Shown here in pieces: positions 23,153 to 28,529 of a DNA stretch of 28,529 bases (positions are counted from its first letter, which is position 1; every line of letters starts with the position of its first letter). The DNA is from an uncultured Verrucomicrobia subdivision 3 bacterium (GTDB lineage: Bacteria > Verrucomicrobiota > Verrucomicrobiia > Limisphaerales > DASXHY01). The translations under genes and the position numbers were made by a program. The notes beneath the pieces are model-generated. The model did not search any database. It saw nothing but the letters and a program-made list of their open reading frames with translations, and was not told the DNA's origin. The stretch covers positions 1-28,529 of the forward strand of contig CALBZA010000053.1 in the NCBI GenBank assembly GCA_937890005.1, written 5' to 3'.

Positions 23153-25230
23153 CCGGCGGGTGAGCGGCGCTTCGATTTGCGTTCCCGGTCGCGCGGCTTG
23201 ATGTAGTTCACATTGGTCCCGGCGGAGGATTGTCGTCCGCTGGCGCCCGGTTTTGCAGCGGGCTCTCCCGACAAAGCGCGCTTCAATTCCTTGATCTGGT
23301 CGCGAAGCAGCGCCGCCTTTTCAAATTCCAGGTTGTTCGCAGCGGTCAACATTTCGCCTTCAAGCTCGCGAATTGTCTCCGCAATGTCGATATCGGCGAC
23401 GCCTTCCTTCAGAACCGATTGCGCCTCGTCCTGAACCTCCTTGTAGGACGACAGGCTGTCTTCCACAGCGCGGCTGACGCTGCGCGGCGTGATGTTGTGC
23501 TCCTGATTGTAGGCGAGCTGCTTCTTGCGCCGATATTCCGAAACCGCCAGGAAGGTTTGAATGCTCTGCGTCTTCACATCCGCGTAAAGAATCACCTCGC
23601 CGTTCAAATGACGGGCAGCGCGGCCCGCCGTTTGGATCAGGCTGGTGGCACTGCGAAGATAACCCTCCTTGTCCGCATCGAGAATGGCGACGAGCGAGAC
23701 CTCGGGAAGATCGAGTCCTTCCCGCAGCAGATTGATTCCCACCAGCACGTCAAACTCGCCCTTGCGGAGCGAGCGCAGAATTTCCACGCGCTGGATCGCA
23801 TCGATTTCGCTATGCAGATACTGGACGTTGATGCCGATTTCGCGCAGATAATCGGTCAGCTCCTCGGCGGTTCGCTTGGTCAATGTTGTGACAAGAACGC
23901 GCTCCTTGCGGTCCACGCGGATGCGCGCCTCGTTGATCAGATCGTCGATCTGGCCCTTCAAAGGCTTGAGCGTGATCTTTGGATCGATAAGCCCGGTCGG
24001 ACGGACAACGAGTTCCACTACGCGATCCTTCGACCATTCCAGCTCCTTGCCTCCGGGCGTGGCGCTGACGTAGATGGTCTGGTTCTGCATCGATTGAAAT
24101 TCCTCGAAGTTGAGCGGGCGGTTGTCGAGTGCGCTCGGGAGACGAAATCCATGTTCCACCAACACGGTTTTACGGGAACGATCTCCGGCATACATGCCGC
24201 CGATTTGTGGAACCGTGGCGTGCGATTCGTCGATCACCAGCAGGTAGTCCTTTGGAAAGAAATCGAACAACGTGTGAGGTCGTGAACCGGCGGGACGTCC
24301 GGCGAGATGGCGCGAATAATTTTCGATGCCGGAACAGAATCCCATCTCCTCCATCATTTCGAGATCGTATTCCGTGCGCATCTTGATGCGTTGCGCCTCG
24401 AGCAGTTTTCCCTGCTTTTCAAACCATGCAATCCGCTCGCCCAGTTCCTCCCGGATTCGCAGCAGCGCCGGACGCAACTTCTCCGCGGGAGCGACATATT
24501 GTTTCGCGGGAAAAATCATTCCGTGCTGCAGCGTTTCGGTTTGTTCGCCCGTGAGCGGTTCGAAACGGGTTATGCGTTCAATTTCGTCGCCGAAAAATTC
24601 GACTCTTAACGCATCTTCGCGGCCCGCGGGACAGAGCTCCACCGTGTCGCCGCGCACCCGGAACTGTCCGCGCGTGAACTCGATGTCATTCCGCGTGTAC
24701 TGCAATTCCACCAGACGCCGCAGGAAATCGTCGCGCGTCACGTCCTGCCCCACCCGGATCGGGATCACCATCGCTTCGTAATCCTCCTTGCTGCCGATGC
24801 CATAGATGCACGACACGCTGGCGATCACGACGACATCGCGCCGGCTGAACAGCGAACTCATTGTCGAAAGCCGCATGCGTTCGATCTCCTCGTTCACGCT
24901 GGAATCCTTCTCAATGAACGTATCGGTGCGCGGGATGTAGGCTTCCGGCTGATAGTAATCGAAGTAGCTGACGAAATACTCGACGGCGTTGTTGGGGAAA
25001 AAGCTTTTGAACTCGGCGTAAAGCTGGGCTGCGAGTGTTTTGTTGTGGGAAATCACCAGTGTCGGCTTTTCGATTTCCTTGATGACGTTTGCAATCGTGA
25101 AGGTCTTGCCCGATCCCGTTACGCCGAGAAGAGTCTGATGTTTCGCCCCAGCGCGCAGTCCTTCCGCAAGTTTGGCAATGGCCTGCGGCTGGTCTCCGGC
25201 GGGTTGATACGGCGAAACGAGTTCAAACAT
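23149..25230 (-). CDS. uvrB: UvrABC system protein B (UvrB)
   Basis: Damage-verifying helicase-like subunit of nucleotide excision repair; it works with UvrA and UvrC. It has 693 residues. Walker A is GVTGSGKT at 36-43. The DNA-clamping beta-hairpin region is YFDYYQPEAYIPRTDTFIEK (89-108). Motif II is DESH near 332. Motif VI is QTAGRAARHLNG, followed by the C-terminal UVR domain (LEGEMLTAANNLEFEKAALL) that contacts UvrC. A basic, Gly/Ser-rich tail of about 40 residues ends the protein. The ATG at 25228-25230 (MFELVSPYQPAGDQPQAI) fits the family; an in-frame ATG 12 codons upstream is less likely. It is divergent from ruvX over 234 bases. A candidate minus-strand TTGACG with TACTTT at 17-base spacing lies too close to the start to be convincing. 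Confidence 0.97.
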   Translation of the reverse strand: MFELVSPYQPAGDQPQAIAKLAEGLRAGAKHQTLLGVTGSGKTFTIANVIKEIEKPTLVISHNKTLAAQLYAEFKSFFPNNAVEYFVSYFDYYQPEAYIPRTDTFIEKDSSVNEEIERMRLSTMSSLFSRRDVVVIASVSCIYGIGSKEDYEAMVIPIRVGQDVTRDDFLRRLVELQYTRNDIEFTRGQFRVRGDTVELCPAGREDALRVEFFGDEIERITRFEPLTGEQTETLQHGMIFPAKQYVAPAEKLRPALLRIREELGERIAWFEKQGKLLEAQRIKMRTEYDLEMMEEMGFCSGIENYSRHLAGRPAGSRPHTLFDFFPKDYLLVIDESHATVPQIGGMYAGDRSRKTVLVEHGFRLPSALDNRPLNFEEFQSMQNQTIYVSATPGGKELEWSKDRVVELVVRPTGLIDPKITLKPLKGQIDDLINEARIRVDRKERVLVTTLTKRTAEELTDYLREIGINVQYLHSEIDAIQRVEILRSLRKGEFDVLVGINLLREGLDLPEVSLVAILDADKEGYLRSATSLIQTAGRAARHLNGEVILYADVKTQSIQTFLAVSEYRRKKQLAYNQEHNITPRSVSRAVEDSLSSYKEVQDEAQSVLKEGVADIDIAETIRELEGEMLTAANNLEFEKAALLRDQIKELKRALSGEPAAKPGASGRQSSAGTNVNYIKPRDRERKSKRRSPAG

Positions 25231-25464
25231 CGCCACGAAAGTACGGGCGCGATGATCTGCCGTCAAACCTGCCAGTGAAAACCAACGCCGCGCTGTGCAA
25301 TCACGATTGGAATCGAGTGCGCGGTGATGCAGCAGATGCAGCGATTGACCGGACTCCTCTCAAAACCTAAGCTCGCCCGCGTGCAACCAGTCTGTTCTTC
25401 CTATCGCTGGATCGTTTTGATTCGCGACGGACATTCTGGCAGGCCAAATTGATTTTGTTTTCGC

Positions 25465-25884
25465 ATGCGCATTCTTGCCCTTGACCATGGAACCAAACGA
25501 ATCGGCGTCGCGATCAGCGACGAGCTGAAGTTGATCGCGCAGCCGATGGAATACATTCCGGCGGAACCGGTCACGGAAGTTTTCGAGCGCTTGAAAACGA
25601 TCATTCGAGAAAAGGAAGTGGAACTGGTCCTGATCGGAATGCCACGCAACATGGATGGCAGCTACGGTCCGGCGGCGTTGAAGGTGCAGGAATTCGTCGC
25701 CGTGCTGAAGGACAAGATCGTGATCCCGATCAAAACCTGGGACGAGCGGCTGACTTCGGCGCAGGCGCAGCGGTTTTTGATCGAAGGCAATGTGCGCCGC
25801 GAAAAGCGGAAGGAGAAGGTGGACAAAACCGCCGCGGCGATTCTGCTGCAGAGTTATCTGGATTCGATTCAGGCGAAGCTGTGA
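25465..25884 (+). CDS. ruvX: YqgF/RuvX RNase H-fold nuclease (pre-16S rRNA processing)
   Basis: A cytoplasmic protein of 139 residues. In E. coli, YqgF is needed for 5'-end maturation of 16S rRNA; it was first proposed as a Holliday junction resolvase. The family motifs are RILALDHGTKRIGVAISD with Asp7, LVLIGMPRNMDGS (the G-P/R-x-DG strand), TWDERLTSAQAQ with the second acidic group, and VDKTAAAILLQSYLD with the third. ATG at 25465 directly precedes the first strand. The stop overlaps the truA GTG (GTGA at 25881-25884), so the two are co-translated. Both are RNA-maturation proteins. A weak TTGACC (25345-25350) with TAAGCT 17 bases on could be its promoter. Confidence 0.95.
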   Translation: MRILALDHGTKRIGVAISDELKLIAQPMEYIPAEPVTEVFERLKTIIREKEVELVLIGMPRNMDGSYGPAALKVQEFVAVLKDKIVIPIKTWDERLTSAQAQRFLIEGNVRREKRKEKVDKTAAAILLQSYLDSIQAKL

Positions 25885-26681
25885 AGGAACGATCGAAAAC
25901 CGTCGCATCCGCGGAACACCCACCGGAAACGCGAAAGTTCAAGTTCGTGATCGCCTACGATGGCGCAGCTTACGAAGGCTGGCAGGTGCAGAAGATCGGC
26001 ACCGGCGTTCAGGAAAAAGTGGAGGAGGCGCTCGCGAAATTGTTTCCCAGCAAGCCACGCGTTCACAGTTCCAGCCGGACCGACACCGGCGTGCATGCAA
26101 TCGGGATGGTTGCGCATTTCGAAGTTCCCAAGGCGAACTGCCGCATGACTCCGCGCAAGCTCGCGCTCGCGGTGAACGCGCATCTGCCCGAGGACATTCG
26201 CGTGATGTCCGCCGCGAATGCGCGGAAGGATTTTCACGCCCGGTTCGATGCGCGCGGAAAGCAATATCGCTACCTCGTGTGGAACGGGCCGGCGATGAAT
26301 CCGCTGCTGCGGCGCACGGCGTGGCACGTTCCACGAAAGCTGGATCTAAAGACCATGCGTGCAGCCGCAAAACTGTTCGTGGGAAAACACGACTTCCAAT
26401 CGTTCGCGGCGAATCCGGGTTATAAGAAGGAATCGACGGTTCGGACGCTGACTCGCTGCGACGTGAGAAAAAGTGGAAACCAGTTCAACTTCATCATCGA
26501 AGGCGACGGTTTTCTCTACAAGATGTGTCGCGGGATTGTGGGGACCATCGTGCAGGTGGGACTGGGAAAATTTCCCGCGGATGAAATCAAAACCATGCTG
26601 ATGAAAGCCGATCGTCGCGTCGCCGGCATGACTGCCCCCGCTCACGGCCTGGTCCTGTGGAAAGTCTTCTACCGCCGATAA
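25881..26681 (+). CDS. truA: tRNA pseudouridine(38-40) synthase TruA
   Basis: Makes pseudouridine at positions 38-40 in the anticodon arm of tRNAs. It has 266 residues. The first strand KFKFVIAYDGAAYEGWQVQ begins at about 19. The catalytic Asp68 lies in SSRTDTGVHA. Further family motifs are FHARFDARGKQYRYLVWN, the HDFQSFAA segment, and FLYKMCRGIVGTIVQVGLGK near the end, with AHGLVLWKVFY closing the protein. The start is GTG at 25881, overlapping the ruvX stop by four bases. It adds a 17-residue charged N-terminal extension before the core; a later start is possible, but the overlap favours this one. Confidence 0.96.
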   Translation: MKERSKTVASAEHPPETRKFKFVIAYDGAAYEGWQVQKIGTGVQEKVEEALAKLFPSKPRVHSSSRTDTGVHAIGMVAHFEVPKANCRMTPRKLALAVNAHLPEDIRVMSAANARKDFHARFDARGKQYRYLVWNGPAMNPLLRRTAWHVPRKLDLKTMRAAAKLFVGKHDFQSFAANPGYKKESTVRTLTRCDVRKSGNQFNFIIEGDGFLYKMCRGIVGTIVQVGLGKFPADEIKTMLMKADRRVAGMTAPAHGLVLWKVFYRR

Positions 26682-26682
26682 A

Positions 26683-26717
26683 GTCACGAGTCACGCATCA
26701 CGCATCACGTATCACAC
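26683..26717. repeat. Degenerate heptamer array between truA and trmL
   Basis: Five contiguous units GTCACGA, GTCACGC, ATCACGC, ATCACGT, ATCACAC, consensus RTCACGN. It starts one base after the truA stop and fills almost the whole gap before trmL. The step is the same as in the arrays at 14063 and 14432, but the unit is different. Confidence 0.75.
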
Positions 26718-26726
26718 CCCCCTCCC

Positions 26727-27197
26727 ATGAACATCGTCCTGCTGCAACCCGAGATTCCGCCGAACACGGGCAACGTGGCTCGGCTGTGTGCGGCGACGAA
26801 ATCCACGCTTCACCTGATCGAGCCGTTTGGATTCAAACTGGACGACACGCAGCTCAAGCGGGCGGGGATGGATTACTGGCAGCACGTGAACTGGCTGCGA
26901 TGGAAAAGCTGGGCGGAATTTCATTCGACACTTCCGGGAAACGCACGGCTTTGGTTCATTGAGTCGAACGGGCCGAAACTTTACTCGGACGTTCAATTCG
27001 ATCAGAACGATTACCTGATCTTCGGGCGCGAGACGGCAGGCCTGCCAAAACAGCTGCTGCAGGAGAATGCGGATCGATGGCTGCGCATCCCGATGTTCAA
27101 CGCCGAGGCGCGGTCGTTGAATCTTTCCAACTGTGTAGCGCTGGTCTTGTTCGAGGCGTTGCGGCAACAGGGATTTGTCGGCGAGGTTTCTTTTTAG
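26727..27197 (+). CDS. trmL: tRNA (cytidine(34)-2'-O)-methyltransferase TrmL (SPOUT family)
   Basis: Methylates the 2'-O of the wobble base 34 of certain leucine tRNAs, using S-adenosylmethionine. It has 156 residues, normal for TrmL, which is a bare SPOUT domain. Typical features are the start MNIVLLQPEIPPNTGNVARLCA, HLIEPFGFKLDDTQLKRAGMDYW, YLIFGRETAGLP at about 96-107, and the knot region IPMFNAEARSLNLSNCVAL at about 120-138. It follows truA by 45 bases in the same direction, a second tRNA modification gene, and is probably co-transcribed with it. The bases directly before the ATG are pyrimidine-rich (CCCCCCTCCC), so there is no Shine-Dalgarno site. Confidence 0.95.
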   Translation: MNIVLLQPEIPPNTGNVARLCAATKSTLHLIEPFGFKLDDTQLKRAGMDYWQHVNWLRWKSWAEFHSTLPGNARLWFIESNGPKLYSDVQFDQNDYLIFGRETAGLPKQLLQENADRWLRIPMFNAEARSLNLSNCVALVLFEALRQQGFVGEVSF

Positions 27198-27487
27198 AAC
27201 ACCCATTGCCGAATCTGTTCCTGCTTTGTTGTTGGGAAAGAACGCTGCAAGGAAGAACAGCGTGTGGGTTTGAGTCGGATCGATGTGTTTGCGCCGAGAC
27301 CTGTTCGAACCAATGAAGAGTGGACAGCCATCGGTAAACGTGCTTTAAACGCCGCGCGCGGGACATTCGTCACAGGGCTCTGTTCAGGTGCCGGCAAGTC
27401 CGAATGATCCGTTCTCACGGTCCTGCCATCGACATAACATCGCCGAAATGGAATGGTGACCTGAGTCTGCCGGCGGGATTGGCCGGT
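27198..27487. other. Intergenic region upstream of glnB
   Basis: Together with the bases up to 27532, this is a 335-base stretch with no gene I can support. Short open frames exist on both strands but lack family features. I looked for a sigma-54 site of the form TGGC-N8-TTGC upstream of glnB and did not find one. Confidence 0.4.
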
Positions 27488-27517
27488 TTGACACGAAACG
27501 GCTTAGGGGCCTGCAAT
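27488..27517 (+). promoter_or_regulatory. Candidate sigma-70-type promoter of glnB
   Basis: TTGACA (27488-27493) is a perfect -35 box. An 18-base spacer leads to TGCAAT (27512-27517), four of six for the -10. Transcription would then start near 27524, leaving a leader of only about ten bases before the ATG at 27533, which is unusually short. Confidence 0.35.
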
Positions 27518-27532
27518 GATTTGGAAAAATTT

Positions 27533-27871
27533 ATGAAGAAAATCGAAGCGATCATCAAACCGTTCAAGCTGACTGAAGTGAAGGAAGCTCTGAACGAAAT
27601 CGGCATCCAGGGCATGACCGTCACCGAGGTCAAGGGCTTCGGCCGTCAGAAGGGGCACACGGAAATTTATCGCGGCAGCGAATACACCGTCGATTTTCTG
27701 CCGAAGATCAAAATTGAAATCGTGCTGGCCGAGGCGAACGTGAAACCTGCCGTCGATGCGATTCTGAAGGGCGCGAAGACCGGCAAAATCGGCGATGGCA
27801 AGATTTTCGTCCTGCCGATGGAAAACGTGATCCGCATCCGCACCGAGGAACAGGGTGAAGCAGCAGTCTGA
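27533..27871 (+). CDS. glnB: Nitrogen regulatory protein PII
   Basis: Trimeric cytoplasmic signal protein of 112 residues that senses 2-oxoglutarate and ATP/ADP and controls nitrogen assimilation targets such as glutamine synthetase regulation and ammonium transport. MKKIEAIIKPFKLTEVKEAL is the typical start. The T-loop FGRQKGHTEIYRGSEYTVDF carries Tyr51, the uridylylation site. The B-loop TGKIGDGKIFV is intact. The ATG at 27533 gives the standard 112 residues; the frame is open further upstream to 27404, but that extension has no PII character. No amtB or glutamine synthetase gene is in the window, so GlnB versus GlnK cannot be settled. It is convergent with the PtsN-like gene. Confidence 0.95.
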   Translation: MKKIEAIIKPFKLTEVKEALNEIGIQGMTVTEVKGFGRQKGHTEIYRGSEYTVDFLPKIKIEIVLAEANVKPAVDAILKGAKTGKIGDGKIFVLPMENVIRIRTEEQGEAAV

Positions 27872-27881
27872 TTTCCACGCT

Positions 27882-27906
27882 GAAGCGCGGTTCAGAGCCG
27901 CGCTTC
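27882..27906. terminator. Hairpin between convergent glnB and ptsN-like genes
   Basis: A nine-base perfect stem, GAAGCGCGG (27882-27890) with CCGCGCTTC (27898-27906), has a seven-base loop. It lies ten bases after the glnB stop and includes the last codons of the minus-strand gene. No T run follows on either strand, so it may be a weak two-way terminator or just an mRNA 3' stabiliser. Confidence 0.4.
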
Positions 27907-28377
27907 GGCTTCGCGGATGACGCTGAGCGCCTTGGCTGGGGAATCCGCCGCCAGAAGTTCCTGCCTCACTTTCGCTTCACGCAGCATGCGGCTGATGCGG
28001 GCCAGAACCGCGAGGTGCTGGGTGACGGTCGGTGCGACGAGCAAAAAGAAAAGCCTGGCAGGGATGCCATCGATTGCACCGTAGGGAATGCCGGGCGTGT
28101 GTCTTCCAAAAACGATCACCGGTTCGTTCACAAGTCCCACCAGTGCGTTGCGCGCATGCGGCAGCGCGATGCCGTCGCCAATGCCCGTGCTGTAAAGCCG
28201 TTCCCGTTCGTGCAGCGCGCGGATCAATGTTTCGCGAGCCTCCGGCTGATTGGCGATGGCCGGGATCTGATTCACGAGTTCCTCCAGTACACTGTCGCGG
28301 TCGATGCTGCGCAGGTTCAGATTGATGCTGGCCGGGGAAATCAGCTGATGCAGAACGACGGGGCCGGAGTTATTCAT
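27892..28377 (-). CDS. ptsN: PTS EIIA domain protein, PtsN-like (fructose/nitrogen type)
   Basis: A single EIIA type-2 domain of 161 residues. It is phosphorylated on a His by the phosphocarrier protein HPr or NPr; PtsN acts as a regulator rather than a sugar transporter. The start HQLISPASINLNL, the helix ALHERERLYSTGIGDGIALP and the active His74 in ALPHARN are typical. PARLFFLLVAP and HLAVLARISRMLR follow as in the family. No membrane EIIBC is fused or adjacent, which favours a regulatory role. It could equally be named as a general EIIA-Fru domain. Its end faces glnB, another nitrogen-signalling gene. The region upstream (28378-28529, window end) holds no gene I can support. Confidence 0.88.
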   Translation of the reverse strand: MNNSGPVVLHQLISPASINLNLRSIDRDSVLEELVNQIPAIANQPEARETLIRALHERERLYSTGIGDGIALPHARNALVGLVNEPVIVFGRHTPGIPYGAIDGIPARLFFLLVAPTVTQHLAVLARISRMLREAKVRQELLAADSPAKALSVIREAEARL

Positions 28378-28529
28378 ACGCGCCGCATGTTACGGCTGTT
28401 TGTTCGGGCGGGAAGAAAAAACGTTCGCAACGGAAAGGCATTACGCTATTTTACCGCCTCCCCGGGGCGCTTAGCCCGACTTCCGCTATTCGAGGTGGGG
28501 TGAGGATATAAGTGGCTGTTAATCAATGC

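Noticed and set aside
23230..24285. Plus-strand open frame of 351 residues
   Set aside because: Antisense shadow of uvrB; the uvrB motifs are intact across the same bases.

Overview
The window looks like a chromosomal piece of a Verrucomicrobiota bacterium, probably from the Limisphaerales/Pedosphaera side of the phylum. This is inferred from three things: a very large secreted protein built from delta-60 repeats and Ig-like modules that ends in the DPDGDG / FYYFG-type C-terminus common there; a moderately GC-rich set of housekeeping genes with few strong Shine-Dalgarno sites; and degenerate heptamer repeats between genes. No rRNA, tRNA, CRISPR array or phage genes were seen.

Layout. Bases 1-1889 are a complete insertion sequence of the ISAs1 type. 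Its transposase carries an N-terminal DruA-like (DUF4338) domain and is broken by one frameshift at a C5T5 run. Bases 2081-3358 encode a PPi-type phosphofructokinase followed by a strong terminator. Bases 3541-12933 (minus) are one 3130-residue secreted protein: an N-terminal Asp-box (BNR) domain, five blocks of exactly seven delta-60 motifs (read as five seven-bladed propellers) separated by single or paired Ig-like modules (ten in all), a calcium-loop segment and a beta-rich C-terminal domain.

Bases 13291-14339 (minus) hold purS and purQ of purine synthesis. On the plus strand follow ridA, an MGMT-like DNA-binding protein with no PCHR active site, rmuC (coupled by ATGA) and a secreted GH2 glycosidase. 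Convergent to the GH2 gene are scpA-scpB (the kleisin and winged-helix partners of SMC), with what looks like a decayed membrane acyltransferase (wax-synthase-like) fragment just after scpB. Then come an unrecognised 223-residue protein with a strong terminator, uvrB followed by an overlapping rhomboid protease gene (minus), and a plus-strand run of RNA-maturation genes: ruvX, truA and trmL. The window closes with a PII protein gene (glnB) convergent to a PtsN-like EIIA gene, both of which are nitrogen/carbon signalling families.

The most unusual signals are the DruA-transposase fusion with bipartite terminal repeats, the regular seven-by-five propeller plan of the giant protein, and three separate period-7 degenerate repeat arrays in gene borders (14063-14097, 14432-14508, 26683-26717). 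All calls come from reading the sequence; no database search was run.
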